Made by a program: the position numbers and the translations under genes. From IMG/VR virus record IMGVR_UViG_3300046660_000510, positions 1 through 64,000 of that record: a stretch of 64,000 bases of DNA; one strand, written 5' to 3'. Position 1 is the stretch's first letter, and each line of letters begins with the position of its first letter. Shown piece by piece: positions 55,498 to 64,000 of this stretch. The notes under the pieces are model-generated. The model ran no database searches, was not told the DNA's origin, and saw only the letters and a program-made list of their open reading frames with translations. Origin of the DNA: a virus.

Positions 55498-56178
55498 CTA
55501 GCTTCGGCGGTTGAGCAGGCCGAGCGGGAGCAGCGCGGACTGGCTGTCGCTCGGGGACGGTTGCTGGCTGGGGCTGGGAGACGGAGAAGGATCCGGGCTG
55601 GCGGTGCTGGTCTGCGTGCACCGGTAGCGCGGATGGTCCGGGTCGAAGTTGTCGGCGGGGACGCACTGGTAGGTGTTGCCGTCCTGGTCGGTGTACGTCC
55701 ACTCCGACGGCGGCGCCCCGCTCTTGCCGTCGCTGCCGTCCTTGCCGTCCGAGCCCGCCGCACCATCAGCGCCGGCCTGCCCTGCCGGACCGGTGGGACC
55801 GGGCACGGTGGAGTCGGCGCCCGGCGCCCCGGAAGGTCCCGGTGAACCGCTGGGTCCTGGGCTGCCGTCACTGCCGTCCTTGCCTGGCTTGCCGGATTCC
55901 CCCGACGAGCCCGACGGCCCGGACGGGCCGATCAACCCGGCCGCCCCGGTCTCCCCCCGTGGCCCGGCGACCGGGGTCCCTCCCATGTTCTCTACTTGCT
56001 GGGTGAGCAGGGCGACATCGCGGTGCGCGCTATCCAGTTGCCTGGACATGATCAGGAATCCGGTGACCACGCCGGCCAACGCGCAGGCGGCAAGGAGCAT
56101 CGCCGCAGCAGCGTTCAGGTTGCCGCGGCTGCGCCGCTTACGTGTTTCCGCCCGGCTGCCAGGCCTCGGGGGGTTCAC
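55498..56178 (-). CDS. Membrane-anchored collagen-like protein, 226 aa
   Basis: A basic N-terminus ([16 protein letters not shown]) and one membrane helix ([18 protein letters not shown]) precede a short coiled coil ([14 protein letters not shown]) and a Gly-x-y run ([40 protein letters not shown]). The end has [15 protein letters not shown] and a Pro/Ser tail. It shares one base with the previous stop. It is not a normal virion part; a surface protein in infected cells is possible. Confidence 0.8.
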   Translation of the reverse strand: MNPPRPGSRAETRKRRSRGNLNAAAAMLLAACALAGVVTGFLIMSRQLDSAHRDVALLTQQVENMGGTPVAGPRGETGAAGLIGPSGPSGSSGESGKPGKDGSDGSPGPSGSPGPSGAPGADSTVPGPTGPAGQAGADGAAGSDGKDGSDGKSGAPPSEWTYTDQDGNTYQCVPADNFDPDHPRYRCTQTSTASPDPSPSPSPSQQPSPSDSQSALLPLGLLNRRS

Positions 56179-56519
56179 TACTTGCCTCCTGCCATGAAAA
56201 GGATGACGGGCACGAGAATCCCGAGCAGGGAGATCACCGCGCCGACCAGCCAGCGCCGGGTCTGCGTGATCCGGTCAGCATCCTGGACGCGCTGTTCCTG
56301 GACGGCTGCCATGTCCCGGTCGTGCTTGGCGGACAACTGCTGATGCGCCTTCTCCAGATCGGACAGGTCTTTCAGCAGGGCCGCCTTTTCGACGGCGTAC
56401 ACGTCGATCGACACCAACCGATCAAGGCGGTTGTTGATCTGCGCGTAGTCATCGCGTACGTCGCCCCGAAGGGCCTGGATGAGCCGTCCGAGCTCTCCCA
56501 AAGACGGCTCATCGGCCAT
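56178..56519 (-). CDS. Holin-like or XhlA-like membrane protein, 113 aa
   Basis: A long coiled coil (IQALRGDVRDDYAQINNRLD, LLKDLSDLEKAHQQLSAKHD) is followed by one C-terminal membrane helix (WLVGAVISLLGILVPVILF). XhlA-type proteins with this shape help phage lysis. It stands next to a multi-pass membrane protein and the endolysin, so lysis is the likely role. Confidence 0.7.
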   Translation of the reverse strand: MADEPSLGELGRLIQALRGDVRDDYAQINNRLDRLVSIDVYAVEKAALLKDLSDLEKAHQQLSAKHDRDMAAVQEQRVQDADRITQTRRWLVGAVISLLGILVPVILFMAGGK

Positions 56520-56558
56520 TTGGTGCTCCGTGTGGGGGGCGTAATCGTGCGGGCAAGG

Positions 56559-56942
56559 TCAGGACACAGGCCGCGGCTTCACAGGGCTGGACTCCTCGAG
56601 CGGTGTGACCGGCACCGGCGCGGTGACCTGGGTCCGCTCGAACAGCGCCAGCAGCGCGGCGACCATCGCCATCACGAGGCCCTGCTTGTCCGCGGACCAG
56701 TCCAGGCCGAACCCGACGAACAGCGCCATCACCGTCTGCGCGAGCTGGATGAGGGCGGCCGCCCAGGCGCCGCTGTGGGCGACGATGGCGAGCCACACGC
56801 CGACAGCGGCGGCGAGGACGGCGTTGACGAGGGTCTGCTGATCCGCAGTGACGTCCATGCCGAACGCGGTGAGCAGCTTGAGGGCTGCGGCGGCGAAGCC
56901 AAGCAGCAGCGCCGGCTCTCGGCCGAAGATCTTCGGGGACAC
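56559..56942 (-). CDS. Holin candidate, 127 aa
   Basis: Three to four hydrophobic segments are visible (LLLGFAAAALKLLTAFG, LVNAVLAAAVGVWLAIVAHS, IQLAQTVMALFVGFGLD, LVMAMVAALLALFERT), then a Pro-rich polar end. Size, segment number and place next to the endolysin fit a phage holin that opens the membrane at lysis. No named holin family could be assigned. Confidence 0.75.
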   Translation of the reverse strand: MSPKIFGREPALLLGFAAAALKLLTAFGMDVTADQQTLVNAVLAAAVGVWLAIVAHSGAWAAALIQLAQTVMALFVGFGLDWSADKQGLVMAMVAALLALFERTQVTAPVPVTPLEESSPVKPRPVS

Positions 56943-56981
56943 AGTGGTCTCCTTCTGAGGGGTGGGTGTGGTGAGGGGTGG

Positions 56982-58259
56982 TCAGACCTTGGGGATCTTG
57001 AGCGCTGCCCAGGTCTTCGGGCCGGGGTAGCCGTCGGCGTCGCCCTTGAGGTCGGCGCGCGACAGCTGGAAGTCGCGGACGTTCTCCCGGTCGGCATTCG
57101 TCCAGTCCGGGCCCGGGCCGTGCTGGTAGTGCTTGCCGAAGCCGAGCTGGACCAGCCGACGGCCCATCGCGGTGATGATCGGGCTGTGGCGGCCGCCGTG
57201 GAAGAAACCGGCGCCAGGGAACGGCTCATAGACCGGCTGCGCAGGCTTCGGGGCGGGCTTCACGGCGGGCTTCTTCGGCAGGGAGCCGAGAAGCTTGACC
57301 AGGCTGGTCGCCCCGGGAACACCGTCGGCGTCCTGGCCGGCCGCGGTGCCCTTGAAGCCCAGGGACTTTTGGAAGTCAGAGAAGTTCCGGGTGTCGGCGT
57401 CCCCCCACGTCGTATCGGGGCCGTCGGTGTAGTGCTTCCCGAACCCGGCCTTCACCAGGGCCGTACCGACCGCGGTGACGTGCGCGCCCTTCGCCCCGTA
57501 CCCGTACTCCAGGCCGCCGATGGTCACCTTGTAGCGGGCCGGAGTCGTAGCGGTGACGCCGCCGACCGCGGGGTACTTGGGGCGGCCGAACCCGGCGATG
57601 TCGTGGACGACTCGGACGCGGCGGGCGCACACGTTCGCCGAGTTGCCCTCGATCGTGAACACGTTCTTGCCGTCGCTGGAGACGCTGGTCACGACACCGA
57701 CGTGGTCGATGCCCCCGATCTCCGAGGACCCGTCCCAGTCAAAGAAGATGACGTCACCGCGGCGGATACCGGACTTGAGGATGCCGTTGGTCATCGGGGT
57801 CCACTGGCCGGCGGCCTTGAAGGCTGCCGCGTGCGCGACGGTGTACGCCCAGTCCTTGCCGAAGCAGACGGCCTCGTAGTTGTCGGAGGCGAAAGCGGAG
57901 ATGGTGACGGTGGCGTCACACCAGGCGAAGTTCCCGGAGTAGTCCGCGCCGTTGCGCTCCCGGTACCAGGCCTGGATCGCATTCGGCTCGCCGGTGCCCA
58001 GCCACGCCTCCATGGCCTGGATCATCTTCTCGAGGCCGCCGGTGTTCCCGCCGAGCTTGCGCGGCCCGGCGCCGTCCTCGGGAGCGTCTTCGGAGTCGGT
58101 GTCGGGGGCGCCGTAGATACCGCGGGTGTCGGCCGGGCCGAACTCGGCAGCGAGGAGCTCTTCCTCGTTGTCGACGGTGGGCCCGTTGCTGGTACTGGTG
58201 AGCAGGGCGGCTTGCCGCTGCTGCGTGATGTCGTCCTCGATGGGGCGGGGCTCGCCCAT
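56982..58259 (-). CDS. CHAP-type endolysin with two C-terminal binding repeats, 425 aa
   Basis: AAAGGAG is seven bases before the ATG. The CHAP peptidase has C114 (NFAWCDATVTIS) and H186 (GGIDHVGVVTS), with RRGDVIFFDWDG between them. Two peptidoglycan-binding repeats follow (FGKHYTDGPDTTWGDADTRN and FGKHYQHGPGPDWTNADREN), each with a DFQ helix, joined by a Lys/Pro linker. It cuts cell-wall peptide bonds at lysis. It could also be virion-bound, since it sits among tail genes. Confidence 0.9.
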   Translation of the reverse strand: MGEPRPIEDDITQQRQAALLTSTSNGPTVDNEEELLAAEFGPADTRGIYGAPDTDSEDAPEDGAGPRKLGGNTGGLEKMIQAMEAWLGTGEPNAIQAWYRERNGADYSGNFAWCDATVTISAFASDNYEAVCFGKDWAYTVAHAAAFKAAGQWTPMTNGILKSGIRRGDVIFFDWDGSSEIGGIDHVGVVTSVSSDGKNVFTIEGNSANVCARRVRVVHDIAGFGRPKYPAVGGVTATTPARYKVTIGGLEYGYGAKGAHVTAVGTALVKAGFGKHYTDGPDTTWGDADTRNFSDFQKSLGFKGTAAGQDADGVPGATSLVKLLGSLPKKPAVKPAPKPAQPVYEPFPGAGFFHGGRHSPIITAMGRRLVQLGFGKHYQHGPGPDWTNADRENVRDFQLSRADLKGDADGYPGPKTWAALKIPKV

Positions 58260-58294
58260 GACCGGTCTCCTTTGTGGGGCGGGGGAAGGTGGGA

Positions 58295-59119
58295 TTACTG
58301 GCGGGTGGCGTCGAGGCGCGGCTGCACCAGGTCGATGTCGCTGCGTTCGGCCTGGTAGAGGGCTAGTGAGAAGCGGAAGCTGCCGGAGTCCCCCCAGGAG
58401 GAACTCCAGCTGTTTTGGGCGCGGAGGATGGTGTCGACGTAGTTGAGGGCTCCGGTGTCGTCGGTGACGACGTCCTCGAGGGCGGTGATGCAGACTTCGT
58501 GTCCGCCCTCGATCGGTGAGTTGGCCCATCCGGGGGCGGTGTCGATGAAGCCGTTGCTGTCCGGCTCGCTGAAGGCGGACCGCCAGGCCATGCCCATCAG
58601 GACCGGGCCGGTCTGGAGGAGCATGCACAGCTCTTCCGCGGTGGTGGCGTGGCCGTACTGGTCGACGAGGTTGAGGCTGCGCAGGGCCTTGGCTACGCCG
58701 AGCCCGGATGATCCGCAGTCGTTGGCGGGCCAGGCGGCGTCATGCCACTGGTCCTTGGTGGTCGCTTCGGCGTACAGGCCGATCGCCCACCGCTCCGCCG
58801 CCTCAGGGTCGACGACATTGAGGCCTGCGGCGGCGAGGGTGTCTGTGTCCTGGAGGACGGAGACCAGGGCGGTCGCGGCATTGGCCGTGCAGGAGCCGAG
58901 GGCGTCCACGTCGTCGACACCGTCGAACATCTGCGAGGTGTGAATGCCTTGCGCGATGAGGTCCTGCTGGTCCAGCACGGGGACCTTGGGGGCCCACTCG
59001 GTGGGCTTGAGGGGTTCGCCGTTGTAGCGGCGCCGGTAGGCCAGGCTCCGCGGGTCACGAACGAGGTGCCTGCCTAGCTGCGGCGTGACGTCGTACTGCT
59101 TGATGTCGAGGTCGGGCAC
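58295..59119 (-). CDS. Papain-like (C1-type) cysteine peptidase, 274 aa
   Basis: The GTG at 59119 follows AGGAG by nine bases. The catalytic triad can be read: C77 (DALGSCTANAATALVS), H208 (EGGHEVCITALED) and N236 (AQNSWSSSWGDSGSFRF), all in the C1 order. The region before C77 (VPVLDQQDLIAQGIHTSQ) is like the propeptide junction of such enzymes. It stands between tail genes and the endolysin, so it may process a virion protein or act on a host surface protein. Confidence 0.85.
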   Translation of the reverse strand: MPDLDIKQYDVTPQLGRHLVRDPRSLAYRRRYNGEPLKPTEWAPKVPVLDQQDLIAQGIHTSQMFDGVDDVDALGSCTANAATALVSVLQDTDTLAAAGLNVVDPEAAERWAIGLYAEATTKDQWHDAAWPANDCGSSGLGVAKALRSLNLVDQYGHATTAEELCMLLQTGPVLMGMAWRSAFSEPDSNGFIDTAPGWANSPIEGGHEVCITALEDVVTDDTGALNYVDTILRAQNSWSSSWGDSGSFRFSLALYQAERSDIDLVQPRLDATRQ

Positions 59120-59270
59120 TCGCCCGTGCTCCTGCACTCCCCGCGCCCAGAGCTGACGTTGTGGCGGACCGCTGTGGTGCGGTCGTCCCTCGGGGGTGTG
59201 GAGCGTGGGCGGGCGGAGGGTCGCCCGGCGATCTCAGGCTACGTGCTGGCGGGACTGGTGTTGCCCCCGC

Positions 59271-59558
59271 TCACGCCTCAGGTTCCGGGGCAGGCGGGGT
59301 GTAGAGAACTGCGCTGCCGTCGAAGATCTCGCCCTGCCAGCCGCGGTACATCTTGACCGTGTAGTCGGGGTGGTCAGCGATGATGCGCTTGACGATGACC
59401 TGGACCAGGTCATCGATGTCCTGGTCGGTGAGGGCGCCGATGGCGAAGTCTGGGAAGTCGAAGGTGATGGGGAACGAGTCCGCGGCGTCGTCGTTCGGGC
59501 CGCCGTTGATGTTCACGGTCATCCGGTGGAATGTTGCAGTGGTAGGCGTGGTGATCAT
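59271..59558 (-). CDS. Small hypothetical tail-region protein, 95 aa
   Basis: A beta-rich sequence (TATFHRMTVNINGGPND, SFPITFDFPDFAIGALTDQD), then a helix (DDLVQVIVKRIIADHPDYTV). It lies between the tail protein ending at 59574 and the papain-like gene. Function unknown, probably structural. Confidence 0.74.
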   Translation of the reverse strand: MITTPTTATFHRMTVNINGGPNDDAADSFPITFDFPDFAIGALTDQDIDDLVQVIVKRIIADHPDYTVKMYRGWQGEIFDGSAVLYTPPAPEPEA

Positions 59559-59573
59559 GCGTTCTCCTGTTTG

Positions 59574-61949
59574 CTAGTCCTGGATGAAGGTGATGTGCAG
59601 GCGTAGGTTGCGGCCCTGGCCGGCCTGGCTGGCGTCGCCAGTGATGTCGGCGTAGGCGGTGCGCAGGGTGCAGATGCCGTCTGTGCCGACGACCCAGCCG
59701 CCGAAGGTGGTGCCGTCGTCCCAGGCGCCGTTGATGGTGTTGTGGGTGGGGCGCCATCCGGCGGGCAGGGTTGCGATCGCGACGTCGGTGAGGTTTCCGC
59801 TGGTGGAGGTGATCGTGGTGCCGCTGCGGTGCATGTACAGGTCGATCGCAACGACCTTGCCGAACCGGTATCCGTAGAAGCCGCCGCTGTTGATGGTGAA
59901 GCCGCTGGCTGCGGTCAGCCCGGTCGTGGTCGACGATGAGGCGGCGGTGATGGTTCCGGCGGCGGTGGTGTTGCCGTCTTTGTCGACGGTCAGCTTGTCG
60001 ACTGCGGCAACACTCAGCCGTAGCAGGTTGCCGGTGTGTCCGCTGTCCGCCGTGGCGTACAAGGCGCTGCTACTTGAGGCGGGTGCGTAGACCTCGTACC
60101 GGGATTTCGACAGCTGGGTAACCCCGCTCGAGAACATGGTCAAGATGGCGTCCTGGGTGGCGGCTGTCGTGTCCTTGTAGCCGAAGGCGGCGGCCGCGTC
60201 GGTGAGGGCAATGCGGCCGCCGATTACGGTGTTGGTCGCGGAGTCCCGGACGCGTTCGGCAGTCCAGAAGTCGCTGGATCCGGACAGGCCGAAGAGGGTG
60301 CGCCACTTCATATCCGAGAACGAGCTGCCTGTGTAGATGCCGGAGTTGAGGCCCAGGACGGCGTTGGCGCCGGACACGTTGACGATGGCTGAGGCGGTCT
60401 GGCCGACGTTCGTCAGTTTCAGGTTGGGGAACGCATTGTTCGGGTCGAGCTGCAGGATGGCGCCGTTGGTGCCTTTGACGAGGAGTCCCGAGTCGGATAG
60501 TTCTCCGATCGCTGTCCCGCTCGAGTTGTAGACGAGGACCTTGTTGGCGGACGATTCGTTGAGGGTGATGCGCTGCCCGGTCGTGGCGGTCTGGATGAGG
60601 GCGCCGGTGATGGTGCCGCCGGTGATGGTCTTTCCGGTGATGGCGTTCGCTGCGAGCGCGGTCGCGTCGACGGCCCCGGCCTGGATTTTGCCGACGGTGA
60701 TGGCGTTCGCGGCGATCTCAGCAGCTGTGATGGTGAGGGCGGCGATCTCCCGGGCGGTCACAGCGTCGGCGGCGATCTTTCCTGCGGCGATCGCGTCCGC
60801 GGCTATGTTGCCCGCGAGGATCGTCAGGGCGGCAATCTCGGTAGCCGTGACGGACCCGGCGGCAATCATGCCGCCCGCTACCAGCGTGCGGACCTCCGCG
60901 TTGTCGAACCACGCCTCCCCCGCAGTCACCGCGGACGCTTCGACGACGAGGACGGCGGTCTTTGTGCCGGTGGGGGCCTGCACCTGGGCGGTGGCGCGGG
61001 CCCACGGGTCGCCAGGGGTGAACGTGTGATCGGCGACGCCGTAGCCGAGGACCGTGGCGGCCGCATCCTCGTAGCGGAACATCAGCTTGACGCCGCTGCC
61101 GTTGAAGGTGGCGGACGTCTTGTAGTCGACGGCCAGGTAGTGGCGTTCGCCGGGGAGGACGGGGTAGCGGGCGAGTTCGATGTTCTTCCAGGTGGTGAAC
61201 CCGCTGGTGCAGTCGACATGCAGGGCGTGTGCCGAGTTGTTGCCGGGGGCGGTGACGGACCAGTCGGCGTGTCCGGCGATCAGGGCCGCCGTGTAGGCGC
61301 CCTCGAAGGACGGGTCGGGGGCGAGGTTGCCTATACCGAGGGCAAGCTGGTCGGAGCCGATCGCGCCGACGGCGACCTTCGCCGCGGTGACTGCGTCGTC
61401 CGCCAGCTTCAGGGTGGTGACGATGCCGTCCACGAGGTCGTCGGCGACGACCGGGGTAGGTCCGAACGGGCCGATCGTCCCGGACGCAGTGGACGCGGCC
61501 CCGGAGGTGTTGCGGGCCACCAGGCGCACGTACACGGGCGTATCGCAGGGGACGACGACGGTGGCGCCCTGCGCGGTCTCGATGGTGCCCTGCAGCGTTG
61601 CGGGGGACGGATCGTAGACGGCGGTGATCGCGGCGTGGACTTCGACCCGGGCCCAGTCCAGCGGGATGACTGCGCCGCCGGCGAACTGGCCGTCCCAGGA
61701 GACGGTGACCCCGCCGAGGACGGACGCGACAATCGGGTCCGACGGCTGCGGCGGCGGGCCCCCGTTGACGATGTTCACCGCGGCAGTGCCATCCGCCTGG
61801 ACGCCGACAAGGCCCTTCAGGCCGCCCGTACTGTCGCGGATCTCCACCGACGTGTTGTCGATGGAAGCGTGCGACAGCCGCGGGGAGCGCTCCATGCGGG
61901 TCAGGCGGGCGTTGAGCTGCTGGAGTGCACGGCCGATGTCGATGCTCAC
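59574..61949 (-). CDS. Minor tail protein, 791 aa
   Basis: An N-terminal helix (GRALQQLNARLTRMERSPRL) and beta domains are followed by a fibronectin-like segment (VYVRLVARNTSGAASTASG), a carbohydrate-binding-like jelly roll (LAPDPSFEGAYTAALIAGHA) and Ala/Ile repeats of the form AAGKIAADAVTAREIAALTI that build a trimeric stalk. The C-terminus is again beta-rich. This is a typical siphovirus tip or side-fibre protein. It follows the baseplate-like protein by one base. Confidence 0.88.
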   Translation of the reverse strand: MSIDIGRALQQLNARLTRMERSPRLSHASIDNTSVEIRDSTGGLKGLVGVQADGTAAVNIVNGGPPPQPSDPIVASVLGGVTVSWDGQFAGGAVIPLDWARVEVHAAITAVYDPSPATLQGTIETAQGATVVVPCDTPVYVRLVARNTSGAASTASGTIGPFGPTPVVADDLVDGIVTTLKLADDAVTAAKVAVGAIGSDQLALGIGNLAPDPSFEGAYTAALIAGHADWSVTAPGNNSAHALHVDCTSGFTTWKNIELARYPVLPGERHYLAVDYKTSATFNGSGVKLMFRYEDAAATVLGYGVADHTFTPGDPWARATAQVQAPTGTKTAVLVVEASAVTAGEAWFDNAEVRTLVAGGMIAAGSVTATEIAALTILAGNIAADAIAAGKIAADAVTAREIAALTITAAEIAANAITVGKIQAGAVDATALAANAITGKTITGGTITGALIQTATTGQRITLNESSANKVLVYNSSGTAIGELSDSGLLVKGTNGAILQLDPNNAFPNLKLTNVGQTASAIVNVSGANAVLGLNSGIYTGSSFSDMKWRTLFGLSGSSDFWTAERVRDSATNTVIGGRIALTDAAAAFGYKDTTAATQDAILTMFSSGVTQLSKSRYEVYAPASSSSALYATADSGHTGNLLRLSVAAVDKLTVDKDGNTTAAGTITAASSSTTTGLTAASGFTINSGGFYGYRFGKVVAIDLYMHRSGTTITSTSGNLTDVAIATLPAGWRPTHNTINGAWDDGTTFGGWVVGTDGICTLRTAYADITGDASQAGQGRNLRLHITFIQD

Positions 61950-61950
61950 G

Positions 61951-63054
61951 TCACACGCCTCCGTACTGGTACATGGAGGCCGGCTTGAGGCTGATGACGG
62001 CCTGCGGCCCGCCCTGCGCGGTGGGCTTGATGGTCCAGCCGGTGATGCGGCACCAGCCGGTGTAGTCGGTCCACGCGTTGTGGATCCGCACGTAGATGTC
62101 GTCGCCGACCTGCCAGGACCCGAACGGTGCGGCGCTGGTGTTGCGGATGGTGACCTGCTCCACCGAGCCGAGGGTCTGCCGCCAGGCGCGCTCCCATTCC
62201 ACGCGCTGCTTGAGGACGTCGTTGCCGTTGATCTCCGGGTAGTCGACGGCGGCCTCGAGGCGCAGGCGTCCGTTGCGGACGGCGGAGATCTGCCGGAGTT
62301 TGGCGCTGCCGTCGCCGGCGCCGGAGCCGATGACGACCTGCGCGTAGTCGTCGCCCGCGAGGGCCTCTTCGGGCTCTTCGATGATGTTGACGCCGGACGC
62401 GATGGAGATGTCGGTGCGGCGCGCGCCGAGACGGGGCCAGCCGAGGCGGATCCGTTTCACCACATCCGTCTTGGCCGCGTTCCAGGCGGTGGCGCACGTG
62501 TAGTCGGGGGTGGCGTCGTCGGAGACGATCTCATCGACCTGGTCGCCGAGCGCTTTCATGTCGTACCAGAACGAGTTGTACGGCTCCGCCGGGGTGCCGA
62601 CTTTCGACGTGGACGTGGTGGAGTCGACGACGACGCCGAGGTTGCCGTCGGCAATGGACTGTGCGTACGTCCAGATGTTGCGGACCACGTCGCACCGGTC
62701 CGTGTAGACGTAGGGTCCGCGACCGCCGTGCTGGCCGTCCACGTCGAACCTCTTCTGCAGGTAAGACGACCACGAGGCGGCCTCAATGCTGTAGTCGTTG
62801 CCCTCGGCGCGGACGTCCCAGACGATGCCGCCCCACTGCAGCTGGCCGGACGATTCGACGTAGATGAGCGTGTTGCCGGGGTCGGCCAGGGCGGGGCTCG
62901 AGGCGACCAGGCGGGGCGACAGCTTCCCCGACAGGCTGCCGGGCCCGTTGAGTTCGTCGCCGTACTCCAGGTCCGTGACGGGCAGCGCGGTGGACAGCCA
63001 GGCGCCGGTGAGCGCGTTCTGCGTGAGGACCCGGTCGGGCAGGGGGGCCGTCAT
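61951..63054 (-). CDS. Minor tail (hub-like) protein, 367 aa
   Basis: The sequence order (LTGAWLSTALPVTDLEYGDE, NTLIYVESSGQLQWGGIVWD, SSYLQKRFDVDGQHGG, VIISLKP-like end PQAVISLKPASMYQYGG) matches the Gp37-like minor tail proteins of actinophages. These form the tail tip hub. The ATG overlaps the previous gene by four bases. Length is normal. Confidence 0.88.
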   Translation of the reverse strand: MTAPLPDRVLTQNALTGAWLSTALPVTDLEYGDELNGPGSLSGKLSPRLVASSPALADPGNTLIYVESSGQLQWGGIVWDVRAEGNDYSIEAASWSSYLQKRFDVDGQHGGRGPYVYTDRCDVVRNIWTYAQSIADGNLGVVVDSTTSTSKVGTPAEPYNSFWYDMKALGDQVDEIVSDDATPDYTCATAWNAAKTDVVKRIRLGWPRLGARRTDISIASGVNIIEEPEEALAGDDYAQVVIGSGAGDGSAKLRQISAVRNGRLRLEAAVDYPEINGNDVLKQRVEWERAWRQTLGSVEQVTIRNTSAAPFGSWQVGDDIYVRIHNAWTDYTGWCRITGWTIKPTAQGGPQAVISLKPASMYQYGGV

Positions 63055-63986
63055 CGGGGCGCCTCGAGGAACTCGATGTCGGCGATCAGGGTGGTGGACC
63101 CGTCGACACCGACCTTGCCTGCGTTGCCGGGAAACCCGCATGCCTGGAATCGCAGGGTCTGACTGGTGCCGCGGTAGGCGGACGGAATGGTGAGGGTGTC
63201 GCCGAGGACGATGGTGCCGCGGCGGGTGCCGGTCTGGTTGTCGTCGAGGTTGACGGACTGCACGGTCAGGGAGGCACCGAACGTGGCGCGCAGGCCGCCG
63301 AAGAACGCGGCGGTGTTGTAGCGGATCTGCCCCACGGACAGGGACAGGACGGCCTTGGTGGCCCAGGAGGGGATGGCCACCGACCAGCCGGCGGCGGTGG
63401 AGAAGTTGCTGTACGTGCCGGAGGTTCCGCTGATGTCGGTGGACAGGGCCGTCGGGGACTGGGTGAGGAGGGTCCGCTGGCGGCGCGGGTTCGCGACCTG
63501 CCGCAAGTCGGTGATCATCGCGTCTGTGATGGTGCTGGTGCTGGCGGGGATGTCGATCCGGGCCAGCGGAATCCCGGTCCGCCCGTCAGGGATGGCGGTT
63601 GCCGACGATGACACGTTGGAGATCACCTGGAAGTAGGTGACCTGGTCGACGGTCGGATCGAGGGTTCCCTCGTACTCGGGGTCTTCCACGCGCAGGATCA
63701 CCATGTCGGACCGTGCGGACCCGCCGGTGGCTGCGATGTCCACGTTGACGGCCCCGGTGTTGCACGCCGAGTAGTGCCCCTGGAAGGCGTTCACGCGGCC
63801 CTGAATGACCCCGGAGCCGTCGGCGACCGTGACTCCGGCACCGGGGGTTGAGCGCTGGGTGACCTTCAGGTCGTCGCCTTCGGTGATGCCTTCGGCGCCG
63901 CGCGCCAAGTCCCGGACCAACATGCGGAACTGCTGCGCCGAATGGGTGGCCCCGTTGGTGAGGATGGGCCGCGGAAACAAGGCCAT
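63051..63986 (-). CDS. Minor tail protein, 311 aa
   Basis: It opens MALFPRPILTNGATHSAQQF and has a beta-rich structure (VTVADGSGVIQGRVNAFQGH, MVILRVEDPEYEGTLDPTVD) with a C-terminal lectin-like part (ATFGASLTVQSVNLDDNQTG). Such proteins form part of the tail tip next to the hub. AGGAG precedes the ATG near the window edge. It shares four bases with the hub gene. Confidence 0.86.
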   Translation of the reverse strand: MALFPRPILTNGATHSAQQFRMLVRDLARGAEGITEGDDLKVTQRSTPGAGVTVADGSGVIQGRVNAFQGHYSACNTGAVNVDIAATGGSARSDMVILRVEDPEYEGTLDPTVDQVTYFQVISNVSSSATAIPDGRTGIPLARIDIPASTSTITDAMITDLRQVANPRRQRTLLTQSPTALSTDISGTSGTYSNFSTAAGWSVAIPSWATKAVLSLSVGQIRYNTAAFFGGLRATFGASLTVQSVNLDDNQTGTRRGTIVLGDTLTIPSAYRGTSQTLRFQACGFPGNAGKVGVDGSTTLIADIEFLEAPR

Positions 63987-64000
63987 AACTCGGCTCTCCT

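Noticed and set aside
56142-58358. A 738-codon open frame on the plus strand
   Set aside because: It is antisense to the endolysin and holin genes, has the codon bias of a GC-rich shadow and no recognisable protein.
61026-63162. Long plus-strand frames over the tail genes
   Set aside because: They are antisense to tail genes with clear protein features and have no binding site.
1-64000. CRISPR arrays, insertion sequences and transposases
   Set aside because: No regular spaced repeats and no transposase-like protein or terminal inverted repeats with target duplication were found.

Overview
The window is about 64 kb of high-GC DNA with GTG and TTG starts, dense 1-4 bp gene overlaps (ATGA, GTGA, TGATG), WhiB proteins, DUF6221 and DUF6011 type proteins and promoters of the actinobacterial DNA-damage (PafBC) type. 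This points to a temperate Streptomyces phage or prophage. It also carries ParA, ParB, two copies of a perfect palindrome that looks like parS, a replication protein whose gene contains two consensus DnaA boxes, and a DciA-like protein. The simplest reading is a phage-plasmid: an extrachromosomal prophage with a siphovirus-type tail. No head or terminase genes are in the window, so the virion half is incomplete here.

Layout. 0-1.7 kb: small unknown genes on the minus strand. 1.8-6.7 kb: plus-strand regulators (two small HTH proteins, an XRE/TPR regulator, a winged-helix protein) and an HNH nuclease. 7.2-15.5 kb: two plus-strand runs of small unknown genes, each behind a copy of a shared palindromic promoter. 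15.5-18.4 kb: a LuxR-type regulator, a small secreted peptide and unknowns. 18.4-24.4 kb: a minus-strand operon that starts at another copy of that promoter and ends at a rho-independent terminator (NERD nuclease, DUF1643, many small zinc-ribbon proteins). 24.5-31.5 kb: a minus-strand operon from a fourth copy (Zn proteins, secreted metzincin, DUF5131, RusA, WhiB, HTH protein, SSB). 31.6-33.1 kb: a small HTH protein and unknowns. 33.8-38.8 kb: the maintenance module (ParB, ParA, DciA, Rep, DnaA boxes). 39-45.6 kb: unknowns, a large WhiB protein, two tandem C5 methyltransferases and a Rad52-type annealing protein. 45.8-48 kb: a plus-strand WYL-like and PP2C pair behind the fifth promoter copy, and a predicted DNA-damage-inducible gene. 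48.4-50.7 kb: two convergent tyrosine recombinases. 51.5-52.8 kb: an autoregulated ribbon-helix-helix gene and a chain of small genes joined by near-identical junctions. 52.8-64 kb: minus-strand tail tip, fibres and lysis genes (CHAP endolysin, papain-like peptidase, holin candidates, two collagen-like proteins).

How it fits together. The palindrome TATTGCGCGCGCAATA overlaps the -35 hexamer of five promoters spread over 39 kb, with a -10 at constant spacing in each. One DNA-binding protein could therefore switch five operons together, including those for recombination (SSB, RusA) and the WYL/PP2C pair. Two TTGTCAGNG-N8-TANNNT promoters would connect the element to the host damage response. 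ParABS, Rep with DnaA boxes, and the recombinases would keep the element as a plasmid.

Coordinates come from reading the sequence and its frames. Functions of named families rest on motifs visible in the translations. No database search was run.
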